Source: Mycobacterium sp. GA-0227b (GTDB lineage Bacteria; Actinomycetota; Actinomycetes; Mycobacteriales; Mycobacteriaceae). From it: a stretch of 64,000 nt of DNA. Location of the stretch: assembly GCF_001499855.1 (NCBI RefSeq), contig NZ_LQIK01000030.1:124001-188000 (forward strand), written 5' to 3'. The translations under genes and the position numbers were made by a program. Below the pieces are notes generated by a model. It saw only the letters and a list, made by a program, of their open reading frames with translations, made no database searches and had not been told where the DNA came from. Shown here piece by piece: positions 20,101 to 27,453 of this stretch. The first letter of the stretch is position 1; every line of letters begins with the position of its first letter.

Positions 20101-22197
20101 GCGATCGACAACCTGCGGCTCACCGAGGCGGACGTGCCACCGCCAGACGAGGGTTATGTGCAGGTGCGGGTGGAAGCAGCGGGCCTCAACTTCCGGGACG
20201 TGCTCAACGTACTGGGCCTCTACCCCGGCGACCCGGGGCCGATCGGCGGTGACTTCGCCGGTGTCGTCACACAATTGGGTACCGGCGTCGGTTCGGGGCG
20301 AGCGGAGCGACGGGATGGGATCCAGCTCGAGGTCGGCCAGCGGGTCTACGGTTTCATGCAGGGCGCGTTCGCCAGCCGGTTCAACGTGCCGGCGCAGTTG
20401 GTGGCGCCCGTACCCGACGGCCTGAGCGCGACCGCGGCCGCGACCATTCCCGCGGCCGCACTCACGGCCCGGCTCGCCTTCGACTGGGCGCAGTTGCGGC
20501 CCGGGGACCGGGTGCTCGTGCATGCGGCCAGCGGCGGCGTCGGACTGGCCGCCATCCAGATGGCACAGCAGCACGGCGCCGTCGTGTTCGCGACCGCCAG
20601 CACCTACAAGCGCGCGACGCTGCGCACGATGGGTGTGCAATACGTCTACGACTCGCGTACTACGGATTTCGCCGATCAGATCCTCGCGGACACCGACGGC
20701 GCCGGCGTCGACGTGGTGCTCAACAGCCTCACCAACGCGGGGTTCATCGAAGCGACCGTTCGGGCCACCGCCCACAACGGCCGGTTCGCCGAGATCGCCA
20801 AGCGCGACATCTGGACGCATGAGCAGATGGCCGCGGCACGCCCCGATATCGCTTACGAGATCGTTGCGCTGGACACGGTGACTTTCCAAGAGCCCGAGCG
20901 AATTCGAGGCTTGCTGACCGAGGTGTCGGACGGGCTGGCCAGTGGCGAGTGGACACCACTGCCCGCCGAGATTTATCCGCTGACCGAGGCGCGGGCCGCG
21001 TTCCGCCGCATGCAGCAAGCCCGGCACATCGGGAAAATCGTGCTGCAGATACCGAGTCCGCTGCAGCCACGGCCCGATCGCAGTTATCTGATCACCGGCG
21101 GACTCGGAGCGATCGGAATGCACACGGCGTCGTATCTGGCCCAACTCGGCGCCGGGGACATCGTGTTGACCAGCAGGCGCTCGCCGGATGCGGACGCGCA
21201 ACGGGCGATCGAGGAGATCACCGAGCTGTACCGCTGCCGCATCCACACGTTCGCGGCCGACGTCGGCGACGATTCCGAGGTCGCGAATCTGCTGAAGCGG
21301 ATCCGCACCGAGTTGCCGCCCCTTGCCGGAGTGGTGCATCTGGCCGGTGTGCTCGACGATGCGCTGCTGTCGGAGCAGACCCTGGAGCGCTTCCGGACGA
21401 CGTTGGCGCCCAAGGCGTTCGGCGCCTGCCATTTGGACCGGCTGACGAAAGATGACGATCTGGACTTCTTCATCGTGTCCTCCTCGGTCTCCAGCGTGTT
21501 CGGTTCGCCCGGCCAGGCCAACTACGCGACCGCCAACGCGCTGCTCGACGGCCTCGTCGCGCAGAGAAAGGCACAGGGGATGCCGGTCACGGGAATCAAC
21601 TTCGGGCCATGGGCCAAGGGCGGCATGGCCACTTCCGAAGCCGCGCACAACAATCTCAGCGCAACGGGACTGGTGCCACTGGAGCCCGCCGCCGCACTGA
21701 GCGCGCTCGCCGAGGTCGTCGCGAACGGCACCGGGCAGGCCACCGTCGTCAAAGCCAACTGGCAGCGGGCTGCGAAGTTGTTGGGCGCTTCCCGGCCACC
21801 GATTCTCGAGCTGGTGTTGCCTCGCCCCGAAGGTGAGGTGACCGGTGACAGCGAGCTGCTTCGGCAGTTGCAGGAGATTCCGGTACCGCAGCGCGCGAGC
21901 TTCGTCACCGAATTCCTGCAGCGCGAGGTGCAGAACTTCCTGCGATTGGCACAACCGCCCGCCGCCACCAGTCGGTTCCTGGACCTGGGAACGGATTCGC
22001 TGATGGCGATCGAACTCCGAAACCGGTTGCACAGTCAGTTCGGCGGCGCGTTCACGATCAATGCGACCGCGGTATTCGACTATCCGACCATCGGCGGGCT
22101 GGCCGAGTATCTCGTCGGTCAATTGCCGGATGCGGAGTCGCCCGCGCAGGAGGAGGCGGAATCAACAGAGAAGCAGGTGGTTTCAGAGGGCGACTGA
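11149..22197 (+). CDS. pks: Bimodular type I polyketide synthase for phleic acids
   Basis: A 3682-aa type I PKS with two modules. Module 1 is KS (about 13–440, Cys184 in TACSSS), AT (543–860, GHSVGQ with Ser640), KR (from about 1190, TGGLGAVG) and ACP (Ser1507 in GMDSL). Module 2 is KS (1571–1995, Cys1741), AT (2106–2430, Ser2201), DH (about 2460–2750, His2502 in HVIYGTVVVP), ER (about 2995–3295), KR (from 3313) and ACP (Ser3617 in GTDSL). Both AT domains have HAFH, typical of malonyl-CoA, so the chain should be unbranched. No DH is seen in module 1 and no thioesterase at the end. The architecture and flanking genes match the PKS of trehalose polyphleate synthesis (MSMEG_0408 in memory), used iteratively. 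The ATG follows GGGAGGACGGC. Confidence 0.93.
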   Translation: MGPAEKQIEPAPRFAIVGYAARFPGAADADEFWNVLREGRDAVSEVPRDRWDADEFFDPEPGAPGKVVTRRAGFVDDVTGFDAPFFGMSTREVNSMDPQHRLLLETTWRAVEHAGIAPTALANTSTGVFVGLATHDYLGMASDELTYPEIEAYMAIGTSNAAAAGRISYRLGLQGPAVAVDTACSSSLVAIHQACQALRLGECDLALAGGANVLLTPATMITFSNAHMLAPDGRCKTFDAAADGYVRGEGCGVLVIKRLEDAVRDDDRIRAVIRGSAINQDGASGGLTVPNGVAQQLVIAEALKRAGVEPSDVGYLEAHGTGTSLGDPIEVQAAGEVLGAGRGPGQPLLVGSVKTNIGHLEAAAGVAGVIKVILSLEHELLPQHLNFQNPSPHIPWDRLAVQVVKEATAWERNGRPRIAGISSFGFAGTNAHVILEEAPEVAAPAPEPVGATPRFGLLPLSAKTPSALAQIADRYRTWLTAHPEVSLADVCFTAGTARAHLEHRAALVVNSRESAVELLGALADDRPAPGLVRGESHDTPKTAWLFTGQGSQYPGMARELFDTEPVFAQTLQRCAAAVADILEKPLLDVIFDVGQPDGSDGTETLRQTSYAQPALFAVEMGLARLWQSWGFEPDVVLGHSVGQYSAACVAGVFSLEDGAVLMAERGRLFGSLPAGGRMVAVFAPAERVEGLTDRFTTLSVAAYNGANTVLSGPAVDLEKAVTALVADGVRCDWLDTSHAFHSALLDPILDDFESYAQRFDYAPPQRILIDNRTGDALGRSVKLDGAYWRRHARQPVEFAKSVRTLADLNCKVLLEIGPQPVLTAAALRAWPDPATAPRAIASLRRNTADHRQITEAVADAYVLGHQPEFDAFRQAHARKLDLPAYPFEHRQYWFRDNHQRPAEQQHDGRPRTETVRLLEDGRIEELATLLDGANDDQQTLAVLTKLATRHNQQRTTQSVADDRYEFRWEECTAAVSGAGADEGSEWILVADDTHTVKPLVDVLTARGHRYRIVGLPASDKDEEMLAGALRAAAEDNPVLRIVHVAALDGDPNSRTAPTMRSLLRMQHRTLGGTRRLFRAAMTAELRSPIWLVTRGAQRVTDTDSVSPDQSCLWGFGRATALELPQVWGGLADLADGTAGEWCGLVDRVTMPRDSDREDQIALRNRVVYVPRLVRRTRQPSGSPMRLRGDATYLVTGGLGAVGLEIAGHLAARGARHLVLTSRRLPGDAVQQRIDALGEQHGCEIQVVAADVADAHDVARLLATVQAELPPLAGIVHAAGEVGTTPLTTLDNAELDRVFAGKVWGAWHLSEAAADLQLDFFLSTSSIASVWGGFGQTAYGAANAFLDGLAWHLRERHIPGISINFGPWAAGMADADSRARLDQRGVRTLSPADALAGLVDVVAASSDHGAVQGVVARIDWSRFLPLYQQAGRRAFLAELEREVPADLATPAVTASGKTRLVEQLTNAPVQQRKRLLTGYLRDAVAEVTRVDTAEIREDAGFFDLGMDSLMAVELRRRIEQGVGTEIPVTLVMDHPRLSDVADYLLGDVLGLGSLASPEPRVTPAVTSRPDEPVAIVAVSCRFPGAPNPEAFWELLFDGVDAIREVPEDRFDIDEFYDPDPATAGKTYTRFGGFLDSIDGFDPEFFGISPREAVWIEPQQRLMLETVWEGLERAGYAPSALRGSRTGIFAGVAANEYAHLLSSESVDKIEPYFITGNALNAIAGRVAFALGLEGPAVAVDTACSSALVAVHQACLALRSGDCDMALAGGVNVLLSPVTVIAASRARMLSPVGRCKTFDASADGYVRSEGCGILVLKRLSDAVSDNDRICAVIPSSAVNQDGASSGLTVPNGGAQQRLIGAALTRAGLTGGDVDYLEAHGTGTPLGDPIEVQAAAAAYGASRDPDRPLLMGSVKTNIGHLESASGAAGLIKVVMSLQHEMLPRSLHFENPSPHIPWDSLPVRVVDQAKPWQANGKPRRAGVSSFGFTGTNAHVLIEEAPPSATADEYAPGDTAAEPDAGKHPLNVLTLSARSPEALVASAQRFGDWLDANPKVDIADVCYTAGVGRSHFEHRGALVVDSVQGARELLAELAENRLRPGVVRGECIGAPTTAWLFTGQGSQYPGMARELFFTEPVFAETVKRCAEAVDGMLPRPLLEVLFATDRETGETLRHTSFAQPALFAVEMGLARLWQSWGIEPDVVLGHSVGQYAAACVAGVFNLEDGARLIAERGRLFGSLPEGGRMAAVFADAKHVEEATGEFPRVSVAAYNGPNTVVSGPGEDVEQIVARFSDDGIRCTSLETSHAFHSELLDPVLDEFESYAAQLQFAAPTIPLICNRTGAVLTTHTSLDAAYWRRHSRQPVQFAESVRTVAALGCSVLMEIGPQPVLTGAAVQVWPEHLASPRAIVSLRKGVDDRRQIADALAASYVGGLRPNFAALHREPRRRLEMPTYPFQRRRFWPRTGGIVTEGGAGPAVSGILGYAKDLASGDTVYTSRLSVKSQPWLSDHVIYGTVVVPGATYAAMALAAVGSPARVTDVFFYEPIILPEKSSREVQLTLHPGSDGSERRFQVHSRPYGDRDADWSLNADGTVLAGVPDVADEPEPEHADPVDAAIERMERMRPQDLFDTFADMELAWGPNWSGSLKSVWLGEGEAIGDIAVGEELAEHLGAEPMHPVLMDLCTGVAFPAFPALLAAEQGVNDLFLPLRYGQVMLREKMPRRFYCRARWHNSGLDSETQVFDLDFVDRDGRQLGGIREFTVKRAPREALLRGLGGDATRLLYTLGWHEVPPSASTENAGRPDGTWLIAGFDELAANVPGGIPFDRTTNPEPLGQLLDHAQQRGMPFSGVVWRSSGPESGAKRIETEIAQLLSLVHAVQGGAVKLPGGLWIVTERAVATESGEPVDPAQAALWGFGRTAIAEEPALRCKLVDSDGSPEAVRALADLLAAPIDEPEIALRQGKLLASRLLPWARSGHLTVPRSTDYALAPTERGAIDNLRLTEADVPPPDEGYVQVRVEAAGLNFRDVLNVLGLYPGDPGPIGGDFAGVVTQLGTGVGSGRAERRDGIQLEVGQRVYGFMQGAFASRFNVPAQLVAPVPDGLSATAAATIPAAALTARLAFDWAQLRPGDRVLVHAASGGVGLAAIQMAQQHGAVVFATASTYKRATLRTMGVQYVYDSRTTDFADQILADTDGAGVDVVLNSLTNAGFIEATVRATAHNGRFAEIAKRDIWTHEQMAAARPDIAYEIVALDTVTFQEPERIRGLLTEVSDGLASGEWTPLPAEIYPLTEARAAFRRMQQARHIGKIVLQIPSPLQPRPDRSYLITGGLGAIGMHTASYLAQLGAGDIVLTSRRSPDADAQRAIEEITELYRCRIHTFAADVGDDSEVANLLKRIRTELPPLAGVVHLAGVLDDALLSEQTLERFRTTLAPKAFGACHLDRLTKDDDLDFFIVSSSVSSVFGSPGQANYATANALLDGLVAQRKAQGMPVTGINFGPWAKGGMATSEAAHNNLSATGLVPLEPAAALSALAEVVANGTGQATVVKANWQRAAKLLGASRPPILELVLPRPEGEVTGDSELLRQLQEIPVPQRASFVTEFLQREVQNFLRLAQPPAATSRFLDLGTDSLMAIELRNRLHSQFGGAFTINATAVFDYPTIGGLAEYLVGQLPDAESPAQEEAESTEKQVVSEGD

Positions 22198-22200
22198 TCT

Positions 22201-22262
22201 CGCCGAGACTGCGGGCAGATCGCCGATCTGGCGAAAATCGCGATCTGTGAGCAGTTTCGGCG
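22201..22262. repeat. Hairpin repeat element after pks (family A, copy 1)
   Basis: Three bases after the pks stop lies a nested inverted repeat: CGCCGAGACTGC, three bases, CAGATCGC, a 16-base loop, GCGATCTG, three bases, GCAGTTTCGGCG. Only one position of the outer arms is mismatched. The same plan, including the 16-base loop, recurs at 32342–32401, and a right half at 33015–33035. It may also end transcription between pks and the convergent gene, although there is no T-run. Confidence 0.7.
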
Positions 22263-22271
22263 AAGCACGAG

Positions 22272-23360
22272 TTAGGCCCAGCGCTGAGCTTGCACCTCGG
22301 GCGGCAGCGCCGTCTGCAGCGGCACGTCGAGCCCGTCGTAGATGCCGGGCTTCTGATTCGACAGCCAGTCGAGCGCACCGAGCAATCGATTGGCCGCGGT
22401 GGTGTTGCCGCCGTCGGCACGGGTGCCGCCCGGCACGTCGGCGCGCGTCGTGATCGTCAGCTGCGGATCTCCGTCGATGATCACGCGGTGATCGCCGACG
22501 CCCTCGTCGGGATACGGCCAGTCGGGCGCACATGACGCGTGGATACGGGTGATGTGGTCGATGACGATGCGTTCACGCCCACCCGACTTTCCGATGACCT
22601 TGAGCCAGAACGCGCCCTGCGTGCCCTTCTCGAAGGTCCCCATCACCGTCTCGACGGACTCCTCCAGCGGTCGCCGCTCGACCTCCTCGGTGATCTCGTC
22701 GATCTCCATGCCGAGACCTCGCCCGACAAGTCGGATGTTGCCGCCCCACACCATCGTGGGGATGGTGGGCAGCAGCATCATCGGGGTCTCGTCCATGGAC
22801 CCGCCAAATCCGCACGACACCTTGACGGCGAACGGTTGGTTGTAGGTGGAGTAGTCGAAGATCTCCTGGCAGCGGATGGTCTTGATCCTCGTGCACAACC
22901 CGGCGGCGAGGACCGCGAGCGCGTCGTTGCCCCAACCGGGGTCGACGCCGCTGACCAGCAGCGCGGAGTTACCCTCCTCCGCTGCCCGGGTCAGCCGGTC
23001 GACCCAGTCCGGAGGCGCCGAACGCGGATCGTAGAGCGAGTACAGCGATGGCGTCACCACGTGACTGCCCGCGCGTAGGCACCGTTCGATGTCGGCAACG
23101 GCCTCGTCGGGGCGGATGTCGCCGGACGCCATGTAGGCGATGGCATCGCATTGCGCGAGGACGGCGCCGATACCCCTGTCGTCAGTGGTGGCGCTGACGC
23201 CGGTCGGCGCGTCGAGCCCGGCGAACGTCGCGGCATCGCGGCCGGCCTTGTCCGGTGAGGACGTGATGACGCCGGCGAGCTGCAGACCGGGAAACGCCAC
23301 CGTCGAACGGATGGCGCAGGCGCCCATGTTTCCTGTCCCCCAGACCGCGACGCTAAGCAT
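22272..23360 (-). CDS. DapB-fold NAD(P)-dependent dehydrogenase of unknown substrate
   Basis: A 362-aa protein with an N-terminal Rossmann domain (VAVWGTGNMGACAIRS, then GVITSSPDKAGRDAA) like dihydrodipicolinate reductase and 2,4-diaminopentanoate dehydrogenase. The middle segment VSGVDPGWGNDALAVLA and the remainder fit the amine/amino-acid dehydrogenase-like C-terminal domain. It is longer than true DapB (about 245–270 aa), so a role in lysine synthesis is unlikely. The ATG at 23360 gives the complete nucleotide-binding fold. It stands alone, convergent with pks and divergent from fadE5. Substrate unknown; it may only be a neighbour of the TPP cluster. Confidence 0.72.
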   Translation of the reverse strand: MLSVAVWGTGNMGACAIRSTVAFPGLQLAGVITSSPDKAGRDAATFAGLDAPTGVSATTDDRGIGAVLAQCDAIAYMASGDIRPDEAVADIERCLRAGSHVVTPSLYSLYDPRSAPPDWVDRLTRAAEEGNSALLVSGVDPGWGNDALAVLAAGLCTRIKTIRCQEIFDYSTYNQPFAVKVSCGFGGSMDETPMMLLPTIPTMVWGGNIRLVGRGLGMEIDEITEEVERRPLEESVETVMGTFEKGTQGAFWLKVIGKSGGRERIVIDHITRIHASCAPDWPYPDEGVGDHRVIIDGDPQLTITTRADVPGGTRADGGNTTAANRLLGALDWLSNQKPGIYDGLDVPLQTALPPEVQAQRWA

Positions 23361-23506
23361 CGCAACACCCTATCGGCAGGCCGGGTGATGATTCTCACAG
23401 CGGGTCGAAGCGGTCAGCCAAGCCCCTGTCAACTGGGGTTTTGGCGGCCCGACCAACCGGGCGGTTAGTTAGGCTGCGGAAATTGTTCCGCGGTGGCTTG
23501 AGTTGA

Positions 23507-23569
23507 AGTTACTGATGGGTATAGTTCGGGGCAGTTACTGGTGGGTAACTTAGCCAGAAGTACCCAACC
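23507..23569. promoter_or_regulatory. Tandem TTAC-N6-GTAA operators in the fadE5 promoter
   Basis: Within the 239-bp fadE5 upstream region, AGTTACTGGTGGGTAACT (23533–23550) is a perfect inverted repeat with six-base arms and a six-base centre. A closely similar copy with a decayed right arm lies at 23507–23524, 26 bases upstream, about two and a half helical turns. A reverse half-site (AAGTACCCAACC) follows at 23558. The same pattern occurs at the fadA2/fabG4 and TetR promoters. The region also holds two weaker dyads, AACCGGGCGGTT (23455–23466) and GCGGAA-N4-TTCCGC (23476–23491). Confidence 0.6.
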
Positions 23570-23599
23570 GTTGAGTGGCTATCTCACCGAGGAGGAACC

Positions 23600-25435
23600 G
23601 TGAGCCACTATAAGAGCAACGTTCGTGACCAGGTCTTCAACCTGTTCGAAGTCTTCGGCGTTGACAAGGCGCTCGGCGAGGGTGGCTTCGCCGACCTGGA
23701 CATCGACACCGCCCGCGAGATGCTCGGCGAGGTCGCCCGGTTGGCTGAGGGCCCGATCGCCGAGTCGTTCGCCGAAGGCGACCGCAATCCGCCGGTGTTC
23801 GATCCGAACGCCCACTCGGTGACGCTGCCCGAGCCGTTCAAGAAGTCGATGCGCGCCCTGTTTGACGGCGGCTGGGACAAGATCGGCCTCGACGAGAAAC
23901 TCGGCGGCATGCCGATGCCTCGCGCCCTGCAGTGGGCCCTCATCGAGCACATTCTCGGCGCCAACCCGGCCGCGTACATGTACGCGATGGGCCCGGGCAT
24001 GGCGCAGATCATGTACAACCTCGGCACCGAAGAGCAGAAGAAGTGGGCCGTGCTGGCCTCCGACCGCGGGTGGGGCGCCACGATGGTCCTCACCGAACCC
24101 GACGCGGGCTCCGACGTCGGCGCGGGCCGCACCAAGGCAGTCCAGCAGGACGACGGCTCCTGGCACATCGATGGCGTGAAGCGCTTCATCACCTCGGCCG
24201 ACTCCGATGACCTGTTCGAAAACATCTTCCACTTGGTGCTGGCTCGCCCCGAGGGCGCAGGACCGGGCACCAAGGGTCTGTCGCTGTTCTTCGTACCGAA
24301 GTTCCTGTTCGATCCGGAGACCGGCGAGCCCGGTGAGCGCAACGGCGTGTTCGTCACCAACGTCGAGCACAAGATGGGCCTCAAGGTCTCCGCTACCTGT
24401 GAGCTGACCTTCGGCCAGCACGGCGTTCCCGCCAAGGGCTGGCTCGTCGGCGAGGTGCACGAGGGCATCGCGCAGATGTTCGAGGTCATCGAGCAGGCCC
24501 GGATGATGGTGGGCACCAAGGCGATTGCCACGCTGTCCACCGGTTACCTCAACGCGCTCGAGTACGCCAAGGAGCGTGTGCAGGGCGCGGACATGACGCA
24601 GATGACCGACAAGACCGCGCCGCGGGTGACCATCACGCACCACCCGGACGTCCGCCGGTCGCTGATGACCCAGAAGGCCTACGCCGAGGGTCTGCGTGCG
24701 CTGTACCTGTTCACCGCGACGTTCCAGGACACCGCGGTCGCCAAGGCGCTGCACGACGTCGACGCCGAGCTGGCGGTCAAGGTCAACGACCTGATGCTGC
24801 CGGTCGTCAAGGGCGTCGGCTCCGAGCAGGCCTACGCCAAGCTGACCGAGAGCCTGCAGACCTTCGGTGGTTCGGGCTTCCTGCAGGACTATCCGATCGA
24901 GCAGTACATCCGCGACGCCAAGATCGACTCGCTCTACGAGGGCACCACCGCCATCCAGGCGCAGGACTTCTTCTTCCGCAAGATCGTGCGGGACAAGGGC
25001 CAGGCGCTGGCGTACGTGGCCGGCCAGATCGAGCAGTTCGTCAAGAACGAGTCGGGCAACGGCCGGCTGAAGGCCGAGCGCGCGCTGCTGGCCACCGCGC
25101 TGGAGGACGTCCAGGGCATGGCCGCCACGCTCACCGGCTACCTGATGGCCGCGCAGGAGAACCCGGCCGAGCTGTACAAGGTCGGCCTGGGCTCGGTGCG
25201 CTTCCTGATGAGCGTCGGCGACCTGGTCATCGGTTGGCTGCTGGCCCAGCACGCCGCGGTGGCGATCGACAAGCTCGATGCAGGAGCCAGCGGTGACGAG
25301 CGCGCCTTCTACGAGGGCAAGGTTGCGGTGGCGTCGTTCTTCGCGAAGAACTTCCTGCCGCTGCTCACCAGCACGCGCCAGATCATCGAGAACCTCGACA
25401 ACGAGGTGATGGAGCTCGACGAAGCGGCTTTCTAA
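23600..25435 (+). CDS. fadE5: Acyl-CoA dehydrogenase FadE5
   Basis: A 611-aa acyl-CoA dehydrogenase of the long, dimer-type class (about 600 aa rather than 380), which introduces the alpha-beta double bond in acyl-CoAs with FAD. Signatures are MVLTEPDAGSDVGAG, KRFITSAD for flavin contact, and DSLYEGTTAIQAQDFFFRK, whose Glu falls at residue 447, the catalytic base reported for FadE5. The GTG start has a strong GAGGAGG site four bases upstream. It is monocistronic: a strong intrinsic terminator follows and operator repeats precede it. Orthologue of Rv0244c by synteny. A same-length paralogue lies at 52041–53876. Confidence 0.95.
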   Translation: MSHYKSNVRDQVFNLFEVFGVDKALGEGGFADLDIDTAREMLGEVARLAEGPIAESFAEGDRNPPVFDPNAHSVTLPEPFKKSMRALFDGGWDKIGLDEKLGGMPMPRALQWALIEHILGANPAAYMYAMGPGMAQIMYNLGTEEQKKWAVLASDRGWGATMVLTEPDAGSDVGAGRTKAVQQDDGSWHIDGVKRFITSADSDDLFENIFHLVLARPEGAGPGTKGLSLFFVPKFLFDPETGEPGERNGVFVTNVEHKMGLKVSATCELTFGQHGVPAKGWLVGEVHEGIAQMFEVIEQARMMVGTKAIATLSTGYLNALEYAKERVQGADMTQMTDKTAPRVTITHHPDVRRSLMTQKAYAEGLRALYLFTATFQDTAVAKALHDVDAELAVKVNDLMLPVVKGVGSEQAYAKLTESLQTFGGSGFLQDYPIEQYIRDAKIDSLYEGTTAIQAQDFFFRKIVRDKGQALAYVAGQIEQFVKNESGNGRLKAERALLATALEDVQGMAATLTGYLMAAQENPAELYKVGLGSVRFLMSVGDLVIGWLLAQHAAVAIDKLDAGASGDERAFYEGKVAVASFFAKNFLPLLTSTRQIIENLDNEVMELDEAAF

Positions 25436-25458
25436 AGCCACTCGTCGCCTCCGACAAG

Positions 25459-25490
25459 ACCGCCCCCGGACTCTTCCCGGGGGCGGTTTT
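25459..25490 (+). terminator. Intrinsic terminator of fadE5
   Basis: An 11-bp perfect stem (ACCGCCCCCGG and CCGGGGGCGGT) with a seven-base loop, running directly into TTTT, 24 bases after the fadE5 stop. It also separates fadE5 from the convergent response regulator gene. Confidence 0.85.
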
Positions 25491-25534
25491 GGTTGTGTTG
25501 GCGGCCTTCCGAGGGCCGGCACGACGACGCGGCG

Positions 25535-26179
25535 TCAGGAGTTGAGATAGGTGACCACCGCCAACACGCGGCGGTGATGCGCTTGCGACGGCGCCAGGTC
25601 GAGCTTGGTGAAGATCGCCGACACATGCTTCTCGACGGCACGTTCGGTGATCGAGAGATGGTGCGCGAGCCCGCTGTTGGAATGACCTTCGGCCATCAGC
25701 CCCAGCACCTCGCGCTCGCGGGGAGTCAACCGGTCGACTGCCGTCGCGCGCCGGCCGCCGATCAACTGGCGCACCACCTCGGGGTCGAGGGCGGTACCGC
25801 CCGACGCCACCCGTCGCAGTGCGGCATCGAACTCGCCGATGTCGGTCACCCGGTCCTTGAGCAGATAGCCCACACCGTCGGGGCTGGCCGCGAGAAGCTC
25901 ATTCGCGTAGCGGGTTTCCACCCACTGTGAGAACACCAGCACGCCGACGCCGGGGTGTGTCCGCCGTAGGGACACGGCCGCGACGAGACCCTCATCGGTG
26001 AATGACGGCGGCATGCGGACGTCAATGATCGCGGCGTCGGGCGTGAGATCGTCGACGACACCGAGCAACTCATCCGCGGTGCCGACCCTGGCCGCCACGT
26101 CATACCCACGCTCGCGGAGTAGCTGCGCCAGGCCGTCACGCAGGATCGCGTTGTCCTCGGCGATGACCACGCGCGTCAT
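25535..26179 (-). CDS. NarL/LuxR-type response regulator
   Basis: A 214-aa response regulator: receiver domain (about 1–120) with acidic pocket EDN at 8–10 and phospho-acceptor Asp53 in IIDVRMP, then a LuxR-type helix-turn-helix (LTPREREVLGLMAEG through RAVEKHVSAIFTKL). The ATG overlaps the sensor-kinase stop as ATGA, so the pair is translationally coupled. Targets cannot be told from the sequence. It converges on fadE5. Confidence 0.92.
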   Translation of the reverse strand: MTRVVIAEDNAILRDGLAQLLRERGYDVAARVGTADELLGVVDDLTPDAAIIDVRMPPSFTDEGLVAAVSLRRTHPGVGVLVFSQWVETRYANELLAASPDGVGYLLKDRVTDIGEFDAALRRVASGGTALDPEVVRQLIGGRRATAVDRLTPREREVLGLMAEGHSNSGLAHHLSITERAVEKHVSAIFTKLDLAPSQAHHRRVLAVVTYLNS

Positions 26180-27453
26180 TTCTGGGCTCCTGGCGGCACC
26201 ACCACGGTGACGACGGTCGGGCCGCCGTCCGGACTGTCGACAACCAGGTCGCCGTCGAGCATCGCCAGCCGTTCCCGCAGGCCCGTCAGCCCGGATCCCG
26301 TGCCGACCTGCACACCACCGGAGCCGTTGTCCTGCACGGTGATTCGTAGTTCACGCGGATCACTACGAATCGTCACCGTGGCGTGGTCGGCGCCGGAGTG
26401 CTTGGAGACGTTGGCCAGCAACTCGGCAACGCAGAAGTACGCCATGGTTTCCACGCCTATCGACGGGCGCACCGGCAGATCGACCGTGACGTCGACGGGC
26501 AGCGGGTTGCGCGCCGCAAGGGTCTGCACCGCCGCTTCGAGGCCCAGATCCAGTGCGGGCGGGCGGATCCCGCGCACCAGATCGCGCAGTTCGGTCAACG
26601 TGTCCTTGGTGTTGGCCAACGCGTCGGAGACCAGTTCGCGGGCGCGGCCCACATCCGAGGACGCGAAGTTCTCCTCGGCGCGGGCAAGCGCCATCGCGAC
26701 GGTGATGAGCCGCGCCTGGGTGCCGTCGTGCAGGTCGCGTTCCACCCGCTGCAGCGTGGCGGCCGACTCGTCGACCACGTCGGCGCGGGCCCGCTCCAAC
26801 TGGCCCACCCGCCGGTCGCGCTCAGTCGCGCCGAGCAGGGTACGCGCCAGCATCACGTCGACGCGACCGACGCCGATCATCACCCAGCCCAGTGCGTACA
26901 GACCGGCGAGGCCGCCGATCGACAGCAACAGGTATGCGGGCAGCGAGTCCACCGGTTCGCCGATCGTCATGAAGGGGTGGCCCACCGCGACGTACACGAG
27001 CGGGGAGGCGACGGAGATCGCGCACACCGCGATGCCCACGATCACGAAATAGCCGACGGGGGTCATGACGACGGAGTGCAGCGTGACGAAGCCAAGACTG
27101 CGCCAACCGACGCCATCGGTGAGTGCTGCCGTGATTGTTTGCAGCCGTCCGCCCGGCCGCTCGAACGGTGGCGGCGCATCGATCTCGACACCGGTCAGTC
27201 GGGCCAGCGCCCGGTACAGCCGGTTCCACGCCCGCCCGCTCATCACCACCAGTGCCAGAAGCGGAATGCCGATCAACGTCGCAAGCAGCAATCCGGACGC
27301 CAAACTCGCGACGAACAGGAACGCCACCCCGGCGACCGCCAGCACGCTGACGAGCACGAAGTAGAGGTAGCGGCGCCAGGACTCGGGCTGCAGCGGCAGC
27401 AGAAGCGTTCGCGCCCAATCCGACCGGGAGGAGATGACGGTTGTTGTGGTCAC
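26176..27453 (-). CDS. Sensor histidine kinase of the NarX/DegS type
   Basis: A 425-aa membrane kinase partnered with the response regulator. The first half has a Sensor-like membrane domain with about four transmembrane segments (around residues 25–70, 115–150 and 170–195). A HisKA_3 dimerisation domain follows with the phospho-acceptor His in RDLHDGTQARL, then an HATPase domain ending QDNGSGGVQVGTGSGLTGLRERL. The start is GTG at 27453. The 243 bases upstream hold no gene that I can support; they include a CGATCGATCG palindrome near 27650. No ligand-binding periplasmic domain is obvious, so the signal may be sensed in the membrane. Confidence 0.9.
   Translation of the reverse strand: MTTTTVISSRSDWARTLLLPLQPESWRRYLYFVLVSVLAVAGVAFLFVASLASGLLLATLIGIPLLALVVMSGRAWNRLYRALARLTGVEIDAPPPFERPGGRLQTITAALTDGVGWRSLGFVTLHSVVMTPVGYFVIVGIAVCAISVASPLVYVAVGHPFMTIGEPVDSLPAYLLLSIGGLAGLYALGWVMIGVGRVDVMLARTLLGATERDRRVGQLERARADVVDESAATLQRVERDLHDGTQARLITVAMALARAEENFASSDVGRARELVSDALANTKDTLTELRDLVRGIRPPALDLGLEAAVQTLAARNPLPVDVTVDLPVRPSIGVETMAYFCVAELLANVSKHSGADHATVTIRSDPRELRITVQDNGSGGVQVGTGSGLTGLRERLAMLDGDLVVDSPDGGPTVVTVVVPPGAQK

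Noticed and set aside
23464..23482. IdeR-like sequence GGTTAGTTAGGCTGCGG before fadE5
   Set aside because: Only the left half resembles the iron box; the right half does not pair, and the gene has no iron link.
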